Of a stretch of 64,000 bases of DNA, positions 36,870 to 45,964 are shown one piece after another. The stretch's first letter is position 1. Each line of letters begins with the position of its first letter. A program made the position numbers and the translations under genes. The notes beneath the pieces were generated by a model. That model did not search any database. It had not been told where the DNA came from and saw nothing but the letters and a program-made list of their open reading frames with translations. Origin of the DNA: Maricaulis sp039978735 (lineage in GTDB: Bacteria > Pseudomonadota > Alphaproteobacteria > Caulobacterales > Maricaulaceae); the NCBI RefSeq assembly GCF_039978735.1, contig NZ_JBDWAS010000045.1, positions 219,335 through 283,334 on the forward strand, read 5' to 3'.

Positions 36870-38084
36870 TTAGATTTTCTTGAACACCACGGTGCCGTTG
36901 GTGCCGCCGAAGCCGAAGGAGTTCGACATGGCGGTCCTGATCTCGGCATCGCGGGTTTCGGTGACGATGGGCAGGTTCAGCGCCGCGATGTCCGGATCCA
37001 TGTCGAAGACATTGATCGAGGGCGCGACGAAGCCGTGCTTCATCATCAAAAGCGTATAGACCGCCTCGTGAACGCCGGCGGCGCCCAGCGAGTGGCCGGT
37101 CATCGACTTGGTGGCCGAGATCATCGGTGCCTTGTCGCCGAACGTCTCCTTCACCGCGGTCATTTCGGCGATATCGCCGACCGGGGTCGAGGTGGCGTGC
37201 GGGTTGAGATAGTCGATATCCGAACCGGCCGTCTCCATCGCCAGCTTCATGGCGCGCACAGCGCCTTCGCCGGACGGGGCGACCATGTCGTAACCGTCGG
37301 ACGTGGCGCCATAGCCGGTGATTTCCGCCAGGATCGGCGCACCGCGCTTTTTCGCGCGCTCATACTCTTCCAGCACGACGACACCGGCGCCGGCACCGCC
37401 GACGAAGCCGTCGCGGTCCTTGTCGAAGGCGCGCGAGGCGAGTTCCGGGGTCTCGTTGTATTTGGTCGACAGGGCACCCATGGCGTCGAACAGGTTCGAC
37501 AGGGCCCAGTGGATTTCCTCGCAGCCGCCGGCAAACATCACGTCCTGCTTGTTCCACTGGATCTGTTCGGCCGCGGCGCCGATGCAGTGCAGGGAGGTCG
37601 TGCAGGCCGAGGTGATCGAGTAGTTCACGCCGAGGATCTTGAACGGCGTGGCCAGTGTGGCCGAAGCGGTCGAGCTCATCGCCTTGGGCACGGCGAACGG
37701 GCCGACGCGGCGCGGGCCCTTGTCGCGCGTGATGTCGGCGGCGTTGACGATCGTGCCGGCAGACGGGCCGCCGGAGCCCATGATGATGCCGGTGCGCGGA
37801 TGGGAGATATCACTCTCCTCCAGGCCGGCTTCGGCGATGGCCTGTTCCATCGCCATATAGTTCCAGCCCGCACCTTCCGACATGAAGCGGTAGACGCGCT
37901 TGTCGACATGTTCGGCCGGATCGACCGACGGCTTGCCGCCGACATGGCATCTGAAATTGTATTTGACGAAGTCGTCCATGCGGCCGATGCCGCTCTTGCC
38001 ATCCTTGAGGGATTGCGTGACTTCCGCGGCATTGTTGCCGATGGGAGAAATCACACCGAGTCCGGTGATAACGACACGACGCAT
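36870..38084 (-). CDS. fabB: Beta-ketoacyl-ACP synthase I (FabB)
   Basis: 404 residues from ATG 38084. The thiolase-fold catalytic triad is visible: Cys in SACTTSLHCIG, His in NPHATSTPVGD and His in TKSMTGHSLGAAG. FabB elongates cis-3-decenoyl-ACP to unsaturated fatty acids, working with FabA, whose stop lies 1 bp upstream of this start. Confidence 0.96.
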   Translation of the reverse strand: MRRVVITGLGVISPIGNNAAEVTQSLKDGKSGIGRMDDFVKYNFRCHVGGKPSVDPAEHVDKRVYRFMSEGAGWNYMAMEQAIAEAGLEESDISHPRTGIIMGSGGPSAGTIVNAADITRDKGPRRVGPFAVPKAMSSTASATLATPFKILGVNYSITSACTTSLHCIGAAAEQIQWNKQDVMFAGGCEEIHWALSNLFDAMGALSTKYNETPELASRAFDKDRDGFVGGAGAGVVVLEEYERAKKRGAPILAEITGYGATSDGYDMVAPSGEGAVRAMKLAMETAGSDIDYLNPHATSTPVGDIAEMTAVKETFGDKAPMISATKSMTGHSLGAAGVHEAVYTLLMMKHGFVAPSINVFDMDPDIAALNLPIVTETRDAEIRTAMSNSFGFGGTNGTVVFKKI

Positions 38085-38085
38085 G

Positions 38086-38619
38086 TCAGGTCTCCTGGGG
38101 TGAGGCCATTTCGCCGGGCTTGAACAGGCCCACGCGCAGATCTTTCGCTGTATATATGGTCTTGCCGTCGGCTTCGACACGTCCGTCGCCGATGGCCATG
38201 ATCAGGCGGCGCTGGATGACGCGCTTCAGGTCGATGACATAGCGGACCTGCTTGGTCTCCGGCTTGATCTCGCCCTTGAACTTCACTTCGCCGACGCCGA
38301 GCGCCCGGCCCTTGCCCGGATTGCCCTTCCAGCACAGGAAGAAGCCGACCAGCTGCCACATGGCGTCGAGGCCGAGGCAGCCGGGCATGACGGGGTCGCC
38401 CTTGAAGTGGCAATCGAAGAACCAGAGATCGGGATTGATATCCAGTTCCGCGACGATATGGCCCTTGCCGTATTCGCCGCCGTCTTCGTCGATATGGACG
38501 ATGCGGTCCATCATCAGCATGGGCGGTGCGGGGAGCTGGGCGTTCTCGGGACCCCACATCCGGCCTTCGCTGGATTCAATCAGATCTTCGTAGCTGAAAG
38601 AGCTTTGGCGTTCAGTCAT
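38086..38619 (-). CDS. fabA: 3-hydroxydecanoyl-ACP dehydratase/isomerase FabA
   Basis: 177 residues from ATG 38619. The hot-dog-fold active-site region is FFDCHFKGDPVMPGCLGLDAMWQL with the catalytic His and Asp. It introduces the cis double bond at the C10 stage. The coupling to fabB and fabI shows anaerobic-type unsaturated fatty-acid synthesis. Upstream in-frame codons to 38727 are not conserved. Confidence 0.97.
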   Translation of the reverse strand: MTERQSSFSYEDLIESSEGRMWGPENAQLPAPPMLMMDRIVHIDEDGGEYGKGHIVAELDINPDLWFFDCHFKGDPVMPGCLGLDAMWQLVGFFLCWKGNPGKGRALGVGEVKFKGEIKPETKQVRYVIDLKRVIQRRLIMAIGDGRVEADGKTIYTAKDLRVGLFKPGEMASPQET

Positions 38620-38707
38620 GTAGCCGATCGGTTGCGCCGCGTACGACCGGAAGAAGGTGGCCGCCGGGCTGGTCACTGGGACCCGGTCCGAAGGCCGGCC
38701 GGGTGGA

Positions 38708-39286
38708 TCAGGGCAGAGCGGTATCACGCGGGCGGGTGGTGCTCAAGACGGCGCTGCCGTCACCCGTCTGCGTCTCGGTGTCTGCTCTTTCCTCCGGATA
38801 CACGCCCCACAGCGTGTCCGTCCTTGCCCAGCCTCGATAACCCTGCGCCTCGACACGGCACCAGCCGGTGCGGCAGCGTTCGAGCGACAAAACGACGCCC
38901 GGCCCGGCAATCGCCTCGACCGGGGAGTCGCCATTGTCCCGTGCATGCAGGGGTGTTTCGTCAAGCGTCCAGACTGAACGGCGGCCGGACAGGATCGACC
39001 GGTGCATCCAGGTGACCTCGCCATCGGGGTCGCGCACGCGGCGCCAGTCCGGCGTTTCCGCGATCACTTCCATCGGCAGACCCGCCCGCACATAGCGCCA
39101 GGCAATCGGGTGGGAGCGGGATGGTCCGGAACGGCCGTTGGCGACATCCACTTTCAGGCTGACAAAGCGCGGCACCTGCTGGCCTGACGGCGTGTCGGCA
39201 CGGTCGCTGTCGTCCTGCGCGACGGCAGAAGCGGACGCCAGGGCGGCGGCTGTGACGGCGAGGGCAAGCATGATCGAGCGGCGCAT
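38708..39286 (-). CDS. Secreted SH3-domain protein
   Basis: 192 residues from ATG 39286 (aaggag upstream). The signal peptide MRRSIMLALAVTAAALASASAVAQ precedes an SH3-like bacterial domain pair (VPRFVSLKVDVANGRSGPSRSHPIAWRY and a second LHARDNGDSPVEAIA block), matching the DUF1058/SH3_4 family. Such proteins probably bind peptidoglycan in the periplasm. It is the next gene upstream of fabA on the same strand. Confidence 0.86.
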   Translation of the reverse strand: MRRSIMLALAVTAAALASASAVAQDDSDRADTPSGQQVPRFVSLKVDVANGRSGPSRSHPIAWRYVRAGLPMEVIAETPDWRRVRDPDGEVTWMHRSILSGRRSVWTLDETPLHARDNGDSPVEAIAGPGVVLSLERCRTGWCRVEAQGYRGWARTDTLWGVYPEERADTETQTGDGSAVLSTTRPRDTALP

Positions 39287-39469
39287 GAACGGACTCCTTC
39301 CACCAAGCCTGTGCCCGGCTTCGGTGAACAGGCCGTAAAAGCGGTGCGTCCCAACGCGCATCCAGCATGAACCCGCCGTGCAAAACCGGCAAAGATGAAA
39401 TCGCAGCGCGCCTTCCTATATCTTCAGACAGGCGGCCGGAGCGGCCGCACCGATTCAGGGAGGGACAGG

Positions 39470-40393
39470 ATGAGCTTTCGTCTTGCGATAACGAGTGTCG
39501 CCGCGCTTCTCGCCGCCGGCAGTGTCGTGCCGCGTGCGGCCGAGGCCAGTGTAAGGATGCGCCAGAGCGAGGATGTCCAGGTCGAAACGACCGATATGGG
39601 CGACGGCATTTTCATGATGTCGACCGGCATCGCCGGAAATCTCGCCGTGCTTGCCGGCGATGACGGTGTGGTGATGGTCGACGACCAGCTGCCGAACACG
39701 ACGGCCGTGATCGAGGGCGCCGTCGTGGCGGTTACCGGCACGAATGCGCCGCGCTTTATCGTCAACACGCACTGGCATGGCGATCATACCGGCGGCAATG
39801 CGCACTTTGCCGAGCTGGGCTCGACCATCGCGGCGCATCACAATATCCGCCGCCGCCTGGCCGATGCCGACGACGAATGGGCGCAAAGCCCGGCGACCCT
39901 GCCGATCATCACTTTCGGCGAGGACCTGACCTTCCACATGAACGGGCAGACGGTCGAGGTCACGCACGTGCCCACCGCCCATACCGATGGCGATGCGCTG
40001 GTCTATTTCCGCGAGGCGGACGTGCTGCATATGGGCGACGTCATGTTCTCCGGCCTCTTCCCCTTCATCGACCTGTCGGCCGGTGGCACGGTCGACGGCT
40101 ATATCGCCGCCATGGAGCGCGGGATGGAGATCGCCGGTGAAGAGACGCGCATCATTCCGGGCCATGGGCCGCTCTCGACCCGCGCTGACCTGCAGGCCTC
40201 GATCGACATGCTGCGTGAAGCCGCGTTCCGGGTGCGCACGCTCGTCGAGGGCGGTGCCGATCTGGAAGCCGTGCGTGCGGCCGAACCGCTGGCCGATCTG
40301 CACGATGACTGGAACTGGGGTTTCATCACCACCGACCGCATGGTGCAGACGCTCTACAATGATGCCGTCGGCAATGAATTTGCCTACGAGTAG
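39470..40393 (+). CDS. Periplasmic metallo-beta-lactamase-fold hydrolase
   Basis: 307 residues from ATG 39470 (agggacagg upstream). The signal region is MSFRLAITSVAALLAAGSVVPRAAEA. Zinc ligands are in NTHWHGDHTGG (HxHxDH), HTDGDALVYF and the last His in IPGHGPLS. The family includes secreted quorum-quenching and other hydrolases; nothing here marks it as a true beta-lactamase. It is divergent from the SH3 gene. Confidence 0.88.
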   Translation: MSFRLAITSVAALLAAGSVVPRAAEASVRMRQSEDVQVETTDMGDGIFMMSTGIAGNLAVLAGDDGVVMVDDQLPNTTAVIEGAVVAVTGTNAPRFIVNTHWHGDHTGGNAHFAELGSTIAAHHNIRRRLADADDEWAQSPATLPIITFGEDLTFHMNGQTVEVTHVPTAHTDGDALVYFREADVLHMGDVMFSGLFPFIDLSAGGTVDGYIAAMERGMEIAGEETRIIPGHGPLSTRADLQASIDMLREAAFRVRTLVEGGADLEAVRAAEPLADLHDDWNWGFITTDRMVQTLYNDAVGNEFAYE

Positions 40394-40464
40394 GCGCGGA
40401 TCGTGACCAAGATTTAAACCTGTGACCAGTTTCCGGTCAGCCTTGACGCGCTAAATGGTGTGTT

Positions 40465-40683
40465 ATGGCAAAACCGGAAACACCCCCTTCCGGGTCGCAT
40501 GGCCCAGCCCCGCTCGGATCCCGCCTGGGACGCCCCCTGGGATTTGCTGCGGGGCTGGGTATCGGCCTGCTGCTCTGGCTGATTATCGGCCTGGCGACCT
40601 CCAATCTCGTACTGGGGCTGGCCTTTGGCCTTGCGCCCGGTGTTGCCATCGGACTGGGACTGCAGCTGACGGCAAGGCGTTGA
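40465..40683 (+). CDS. Small membrane protein (72 residues)
   Basis: A polar, Pro-rich N-terminus (about 20 residues) precedes two glycine-rich hydrophobic helices (LGFAAGLGIGLLLWLIIGLA and LVLGLAFGLAPGVAIGLGL). A second short membrane gene starts 13 bp later on the same strand. Function unknown; glycine-rich helices could oligomerise. Confidence 0.6.
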   Translation: MAKPETPPSGSHGPAPLGSRLGRPLGFAAGLGIGLLLWLIIGLATSNLVLGLAFGLAPGVAIGLGLQLTARR

Positions 40684-40696
40684 AGGGGAGAGTGTC

Positions 40697-40906
40697 ATGG
40701 TGTTGAGCGCGTGGGAGGCCGGGCATCTTCGGCTCGCAGCTGTTGGCGTGATCATGGTCGGGCTGATGGCCTGGGCCGCGATCGGTGCGCTCAGCGGCAA
40801 TCTCGCCCTGTCCCAGCTCTTTACCCTGCTCCCGGCGACCGCTGGCGGGGCGGCCTTGATGGTGAAAGCCCGCCGCAGCGAGCAGCGCCAAGCTGACAAT
40901 CTCTAG
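40697..40906 (+). CDS. Small membrane protein (69 residues)
   Basis: The gene starts at ATG 40697 (ggggag upstream). Two hydrophobic helices (LAAVGVIMVGLMAWAAIGAL and LFTLLPATAGGAALMV) end in a basic tail (KARRSEQRQ). Its TAG and the stop of the convergent ThiF/MoeB gene overlap in CTAG at 40903-40906. It probably forms a unit with the preceding small gene. Function unknown. Confidence 0.6.
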   Translation: MVLSAWEAGHLRLAAVGVIMVGLMAWAAIGALSGNLALSQLFTLLPATAGGAALMVKARRSEQRQADNL

Positions 40907-41646
40907 CCGCCGCACACCGGACAGTCAGGGTCTCGCGGCAGCTTCACCGCCCGGCTCTCCATCGACAGCCCGTCGAACAGCCAGATCCGCCCGTCCAGTG
41001 TTTCGCCGGCCGTGCAGACATGCTTGATCGCCTCCAGCGCCATCATCGAGCCGACGACCCCGACCAGCGCCCCGACAATGCCGACGCGCGCGCAGGTTTC
41101 CGCGTCCGGCGGAATTTCCGGCACCCAGCAGCGATAGCAGGGCGAGTCCGGCGACGCATTGAACAGCGAAACCTGCCCGTCCCACCGCCCGACCGCGCCC
41201 GAGACCAGCGGAATGCCCAGCCTGCGGCTGACGGCATTGACCGCAAAGCGGGTCTCGAAATTGTCGCAGCCATCCAGGATCAGATCAGCACCTGCCAGCA
41301 GGCTTTCGGCATTGCCGGCATCGAGGGCCTCGCGGGTCGCGACGATTTGCGTGCCGGGATTGAGAGCGTTCAGGACCTGCGCACCCGTCTCGACCTTTGA
41401 GCGCCCGACATCCGCCGTGCGGAACAGGATCTGGCGCTGCAGATTGTCCAGGCTTACCGCGTCCGGATCGATCAGCGTGATGCGGCCGATGCCGGCTGCT
41501 GCGAGATAGAGCGCCGCCGGGGCGCCCAGACCACCTGCGCCGATCATGGCGATATGGGCATGCGCCAGAGCCTGCTGGCCCGGTCCGCCGATCTCGCGCA
41601 ATACGATGTGGCGCGCAAAGCGCTCGATATCGATCTCGTCTGTCAT
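40903..41646 (-). CDS. ThiF/MoeB/HesA-family sulfur-carrier adenylyltransferase
   Basis: 247 residues from ATG 41646. The ATP site is MIGAGGLGAPAALYLAAAGIG, followed by IDPDAVSLDNLQRQILF (typical of E1-like enzymes) and two zinc CxxC pairs (CYRC and CPVC). The Cys in TCARVGIVG is the candidate catalytic residue. It activates MoaD- or ThiS-like carriers for molybdopterin or thiamine; which one is not decided because no partner is adjacent. It is divergent from the helicase. Confidence 0.9.
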   Translation of the reverse strand: MTDEIDIERFARHIVLREIGGPGQQALAHAHIAMIGAGGLGAPAALYLAAAGIGRITLIDPDAVSLDNLQRQILFRTADVGRSKVETGAQVLNALNPGTQIVATREALDAGNAESLLAGADLILDGCDNFETRFAVNAVSRRLGIPLVSGAVGRWDGQVSLFNASPDSPCYRCWVPEIPPDAETCARVGIVGALVGVVGSMMALEAIKHVCTAGETLDGRIWLFDGLSMESRAVKLPRDPDCPVCGG

Positions 41647-41736
41647 GCAGGAGAGGTGGCGGATTGCCGGGCGGTTATCAAGCACGCTGCCGCTTCGCAC
41701 TATGCTTTTTACCCGAACCCGGCCAGTTTACGGGGC

Positions 41737-43053
41737 ATGTCCACCGTGTCCCAGCTTGCGTCGGTCCAGCCGACCCTGTCCGACCAGCAGACCCGCTTGC
41801 TCGACTGGCTGACGGGTGCGCGGCCGAATGTCTTCATCACCGGCCGGGCGGGCACGGGCAAGACCACGCTGATGCGCGAATTCTTGCGCCGGGCGGGTAA
41901 TCGCGCCGCGGTAATCGCGCCGACCGGCGTGGCGGCGATGCAGGCTGGCGGACAGACCATCCACTCCTTCTTCCATTTTCCGCCGCGCATGATCGGCGCG
42001 CGTGATATCCGCAAGGTGCGCCACCGCCGCGTGGTGCAGGCACTGGAAACCCTGGTGATCGACGAGATCTCCATGGTGCGGGCCGACATGATGTGGGCGA
42101 TCGACAAGGCGCTGCGGGTCAATCGCGAGCGCGACGAGCCGTTTGGCGGCGTGCAGGTCGTGCTCGTGGGCGATCTCGCGCAATTGCCGCCGGTGATCCA
42201 GGGGGCCGAGGCGGAATATCTGGAGAGCACGTTCGGCGGGCCCTTCTTCTTCAACCCGGAACCCTTCCGCCAGGCCGGTTTCTCGCTGGTCGAGCTTGAG
42301 CAGGTCTTTCGCCAGACCGACGAGTATTTCATCAACATCCTCAATGCCGTGCGCGATGGCGATCTGACGTCCGACGAGGCGGCGGAGCTGAATGACCGGG
42401 TGACCGGCCGCTCCGGCCTGGAAGCCTCGCTGACCCATATCGTTCTGACCTCGACGAATGAGGCGGCCTGGCGGATCAATTCCGCGCGGCTGGAAGGCCT
42501 GCGCACACCGGGACGGGCGTTCGAGGCCAAGGTGGAAGGCCAGTTCGACACGCGGCTGTTTCCGGCGGAGGAACCGCTGACGCTGAAGACCGGCGCCCGC
42601 GTCATGCTCACCCGCAACGATCCGGCGGGGCGCTGGGTCAATGGCACGCTGGGGGAGGTGGAAGGTTTCGACGAGAAGGCGGTGCGGGTGCGCATCGGCG
42701 ACACGACCTATGCCGTCGAACCCCAGAAATGGGAGCGCAACGCCTATGCCTTCGATCCGGAAGCCCAGGCGCTGACCAAGACGACGGCGGGGTCTTTCAC
42801 CCAGTATCCACTACGTTTGGCCTGGGCGATGACGATCCACAAGGCCCAGGGTCTGACGCTGGACAAGGTCTATCTCGATCTCGCCCGCCGCCTCTTCGCC
42901 CACGGGCAGGCCTATGTCGCCCTGTCGCGGGCCCGCTCGCTGGAGGGGCTGGAATTGTCGCGCCCGCTAACCCCCGGCGACATCATCTCGGACCCGCGCA
43001 TTTTCGACGTCCGCAGCTTCTGCGACCCGGCGCCCGCGAGCGTGGAGGCTTAG
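41737..43053 (+). CDS. PIF1/RecD-like DNA helicase
   Basis: 438 residues from ATG 41737. Walker A is FITGRAGTGKTTLMREF, then AVIAPTGVAAMQAGGQTIHSFF, Walker B TLVIDEISMV, VLVGDLAQLPPV, and the C-terminal motif AMTIHKAQGLTLDKVYLDL followed by YVALSRARSLEGL. It is a superfamily 1B helicase of the PIF1 type, probably ATP-dependent 5'-3' unwinding. Gene context gives no partner. A REP-like palindrome lies downstream. Confidence 0.9.
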   Translation: MSTVSQLASVQPTLSDQQTRLLDWLTGARPNVFITGRAGTGKTTLMREFLRRAGNRAAVIAPTGVAAMQAGGQTIHSFFHFPPRMIGARDIRKVRHRRVVQALETLVIDEISMVRADMMWAIDKALRVNRERDEPFGGVQVVLVGDLAQLPPVIQGAEAEYLESTFGGPFFFNPEPFRQAGFSLVELEQVFRQTDEYFINILNAVRDGDLTSDEAAELNDRVTGRSGLEASLTHIVLTSTNEAAWRINSARLEGLRTPGRAFEAKVEGQFDTRLFPAEEPLTLKTGARVMLTRNDPAGRWVNGTLGEVEGFDEKAVRVRIGDTTYAVEPQKWERNAYAFDPEAQALTKTTAGSFTQYPLRLAWAMTIHKAQGLTLDKVYLDLARRLFAHGQAYVALSRARSLEGLELSRPLTPGDIISDPRIFDVRSFCDPAPASVEA

Positions 43054-43078
43054 CCAGTCACCCGCCTGGCCGGTTTTC

Positions 43079-43186
43079 ACCGTCATTCCGGCGAAGGCCG
43101 GAACCCAGTTCGAAAAGCCGGGTCGTGCCAGACTTGGCACCCGCTCGCCCTGCGATCTGGGTCCTGACCTTCGTCAGGATGACGGT
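43079..43186. repeat. REP-like inverted repeat element
   Basis: Arms 43079-43108 and 43157-43186 are near-perfect reverse complements (ACCGTCATTCCGGCGAAGG-type against the CCTTCGTCAGGATGACGGT end) separated by about 48 bp. Such intergenic palindromes recur in many alphaproteobacterial genomes. It lies between the helicase and cysK, whose 3' ends converge on it. Confidence 0.8.
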
Positions 43187-43214
43187 ATTGAGCCGCGGGG
43201 CCCGCAGTCCGGCC

Positions 43215-44168
43215 CTACTCTTCCTCGAACAGCGCGGTCGACAGATAGCGCTCCGCACAGCTGGCCAGGATCACGACGATGGTCTTGCCGTCCATGTCGG
43301 GGCGTTTGGCGATTTCCAGGGCGGCCTTGAGGGCGGCGCCGGAGGAGATGCCGCCGGGCACGCCGTCAGTGCGGGCGGCTTCGCGGGCGGTGGAGAAGGC
43401 GGCAGCGTTGGAGACGGTGACGATTTCGTCGATCAGATCGGTCTCTAGGATTGACGGCACGAAGCCCGCGCCGATGCCCTGGATCTTGTGCGGACCGGGA
43501 TCGCCGCCGGAGAGGACCGGGCTGTCTTCAGGCTCGACTGCCACAACGTGGAAGCCGGGCTTCTTCTCTTTGAGCACCTGGGCGCAGCCGGTGATCGTGC
43601 CGCCGGTGCCGACGCCGGCGACCAGCACATCGGCCTCGCCGCCGGTATCGTTCCAGATCTCCAGCGCCGTCGTCTTGCGGTGAATCGCCGGATTGGCCGG
43701 GTTGGCGAACTGGCTCGGCATCACCGCGCCAGGCGTGGCGTCGATGATTTCCTGGGCCTTGACGATGGCGCCCTTCATGCCCTTGGCCGCCTCGGTGAGA
43801 ACCAGCTCGGCGCCAAGATATTTCAGCAGCTTGCGGCGCTCGATCGACATCGATTCCGGCATGGTCAGGATCAGCTTGTGACCTCGCGCAGCGGCGACGA
43901 AAGCGAGCCCGATCCCGGTATTGCCCGAGGTCGGTTCGACCATCACCGTGCCCTCACCCAGCTTGCCGGCGGCTTCCAGCGCGTCGATCATCGCCACACC
44001 GATCCGGTCCTTGACGCTGGCCAGCGGGTTGAAGAATTCCAGCTTGGCGAGGATGCGCGCCTTCACGCCATGGGACTTCGCCAGGCCGCTCATCTCGACC
44101 AGGGGCGTGCTGCCGACCGTGTCGGCGATGGAGGCGTAGACGCGTCCGCGTCCGGGTTGTTCGGTCAT
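43215..44168 (-). CDS. cysK: Cysteine synthase A
   Basis: 317 residues. The PLP lysine is Lys53 in NPLASVKDRIG, the substrate loop is PTSGNTGIGLAFV and the phosphate loop is VGTGGTITG. It makes cysteine from O-acetylserine and sulfide. The start ATG 44168 follows dut by 16 bp on the same strand. Confidence 0.96.
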   Translation of the reverse strand: MTEQPGRGRVYASIADTVGSTPLVEMSGLAKSHGVKARILAKLEFFNPLASVKDRIGVAMIDALEAAGKLGEGTVMVEPTSGNTGIGLAFVAAARGHKLILTMPESMSIERRKLLKYLGAELVLTEAAKGMKGAIVKAQEIIDATPGAVMPSQFANPANPAIHRKTTALEIWNDTGGEADVLVAGVGTGGTITGCAQVLKEKKPGFHVVAVEPEDSPVLSGGDPGPHKIQGIGAGFVPSILETDLIDEIVTVSNAAAFSTAREAARTDGVPGGISSGAALKAALEIAKRPDMDGKTIVVILASCAERYLSTALFEEE

Positions 44169-44184
44169 GGGGAACTCCCTTCGA

Positions 44185-44637
44185 TTAGATACCGGTCGAG
44201 CCGAAACCGCCCTCGCCGCGCGCGGTTTCGTCGAGCGTGTCGGCGACTTCCCACACGGCCTGCGTGACCGGGGCGATGATCATCTGGGCGATGCGGTCGC
44301 CGCGATTGACGACGAAATCGGCCTTGCCGTGATTGATCAGGTTGACGCGGATCTCGCCGCGATAGTCGGCGTCCACCGTACCCGGCGTGTTGACGCAGGA
44401 AATGCCGAACTTGGCAGCCAGGCCCGAACGCGGACGCACCTGGGCCTCGTAGCCGGCCGGCAGGGCAATAGCGATCCCCACCGGGATCAGCCGCCACTCG
44501 CCCGGCGGAATGGTGACGGGCGCGTCTTCGGCGACTGCGGCGCGCAGGTCCATGCCGGCAGACTGGGCCGTCTCATAGGCCGGCAGGGCGAGGCCTTCAT
44601 AGTGCTCAAGCGGTTTGATGCGAACGGATACGGTCAT
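44185..44637 (-). CDS. dut: dUTP diphosphatase
   Basis: 150 residues with all five trimeric-dUTPase motifs: SAGMDLRA, RSGLAAKFG, NTPGTVDADYRGEIRV (catalytic Asp), GDRIAQMI and GEGGFGSTGI. It removes dUTP and supplies dUMP. Its position after coaBC is conserved in alphaproteobacteria. Confidence 0.97.
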   Translation of the reverse strand: MTVSVRIKPLEHYEGLALPAYETAQSAGMDLRAAVAEDAPVTIPPGEWRLIPVGIAIALPAGYEAQVRPRSGLAAKFGISCVNTPGTVDADYRGEIRVNLINHGKADFVVNRGDRIAQMIIAPVTQAVWEVADTLDETARGEGGFGSTGI

Positions 44638-44700
44638 GTGCGGCGGCCCTCATGGTCTGGATGCTGCCCTGTTTTCCGATGCGTCGCGGTGCGAGGCAAG

Positions 44701-45351
44701 TCAGGCGAGGGCTGCGGCGATGCGGTTTGCCAGCTTTTCCGCAATCACGCCCTTGGGCGCGCGCTCCCACGCCTCGGACGTTTCGGCGGTGACCAGCAGG
44801 ACGGCGTTCTCCGCACCGCCCATCACATCGCCGGAAACGTCATTGGCGACGATCCAGTCGCACCCCTTGCGTTCGCGCTTGGCGCGGGCGAGCGCTTCGA
44901 CGTCGTGGGTCTCGGCAGCAAAGCCGATGACCAGGCCCGGGCGGTCTGTGTCGCGGCGCGAGATCGTCTTGAGGATGTCGGGATTTTCGACCAGTTGCAG
45001 GCTGGAGAAACTGGCCTTGTCCAGCTTCAGCTTGCGGTCGGAGGGCTGGGCCGGGCGCCAGTCGGCCACGGCGGCCACGGCGATGAAGACGTCTGCAGGC
45101 AGGGCCATCTCGACCGCATCGAGCATGTCGCGTGCCGTTTCCACATGAATGGTCGTCACGCCGTTGGGGTCAGCCAGGGCGGTCGGTCCGGCGACCAGCG
45201 TCACCTGCGCGCCCAGCGCGGCGCAGGCCGCGGCAATGGCATAACCCTGCTTGCCGGAGGAATGATTGGAGATGAAGCGCACGGGATCGATCGGCTCGCG
45301 CGTCGGTCCGGCCGTGACCAGGACATGGCGGCCAGCCAGCGGCTCAGACAT
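44701..45351 (-). CDS. coaB: Phosphopantothenate-cysteine ligase (CoaB half)
   Basis: 216 residues from ATG 45351. The CoaB fold begins LAGRHVLVTAGPTREPIDPVRFISNHSSGKQG and contains AAVADWRP with KASFSSLQLVENPDIL. It joins cysteine to 4'-phosphopantothenate. In most bacteria CoaB and CoaC are one polypeptide; here the halves are separate frames overlapping by 8 bp (ATGTCTGA). No residues seem missing at the junction. Confidence 0.93.
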   Translation of the reverse strand: MSEPLAGRHVLVTAGPTREPIDPVRFISNHSSGKQGYAIAAACAALGAQVTLVAGPTALADPNGVTTIHVETARDMLDAVEMALPADVFIAVAAVADWRPAQPSDRKLKLDKASFSSLQLVENPDILKTISRRDTDRPGLVIGFAAETHDVEALARAKRERKGCDWIVANDVSGDVMGGAENAVLLVTAETSEAWERAPKGVIAEKLANRIAAALA

Positions 45352-45886
45352 TCAGCAGGCTCTCGATCTTGCCGGCGATCGTTCCCGGCTCGGCCATGCG
45401 ACCCGGTCCGTACTCCCCGCAAGCCATGTCGCCTTCGTCGGGCCCGACAAAATGCACGCCATCGCCGCTGAGGGTTGCCAGATTTCTTTGCGTTGCCGGA
45501 TGCAGCCACATCCGCACATTCATCGCCGGGGCCATCAGCACGGGCTTGTCTGTGGCGAGCAGTGTGGTGGAGGCCAGATCATTGGCCATGCCGGTCGCTG
45601 CCTTGGCCATCAGGTCGGCGGTCGCCGGTGCGACGACAATGAGGTCTGCGGACCGGGACAACTCGATATGTCCCATTTCCGCCTCGTCCGTGAGGTCGAA
45701 CAGGTCGGCATAGACCTTCTCGCCCGACAGCGCGGAAACGCTCAGCGGCGTGACGAATTCCGCGCCGGCCTTCGTCAGGATGCAGCGGCTGCCAATCTCC
45801 CGGCGTTTCAGCTCGCGGATGAGTTCGAGGGATTTGTAGGCGGCGATGCCGCCGCCGATGATCAGCAGGATGCGCGGACTGGACAA
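45344..45886 (-). CDS. coaC: Phosphopantothenoylcysteine decarboxylase (CoaC half)
   Basis: 180 residues. The flavoprotein fold begins RILLIIGGGIAAYKSLELIREL, with the substrate motif APAMNVRMW (PXMNXXMW) and an ACGEYGPGRMAEP clamp containing the conserved Cys. It decarboxylates phosphopantothenoylcysteine in CoA synthesis. The stop TGA overlaps the coaB start ATG (ATGTCTGA), suggesting coupled translation of two subunits, or a frameshift splitting an ancestral coaBC. Confidence 0.93.
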   Translation of the reverse strand: MSSPRILLIIGGGIAAYKSLELIRELKRREIGSRCILTKAGAEFVTPLSVSALSGEKVYADLFDLTDEAEMGHIELSRSADLIVVAPATADLMAKAATGMANDLASTTLLATDKPVLMAPAMNVRMWLHPATQRNLATLSGDGVHFVGPDEGDMACGEYGPGRMAEPGTIAGKIESLLNV

Positions 45887-45964
45887 GGCTCATCTCCCGT
45901 CAGGACGGGAAGACAGGTAGCGCTTCCGGGCGCAAATCCCAAGAGGAAGGGTGTGCCGGGCCGC

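Noticed and set aside
39470..40393. True beta-lactamase
   Set aside because: The HxHxDH fold is shared by many hydrolases and nothing specific to class B lactamases is visible.
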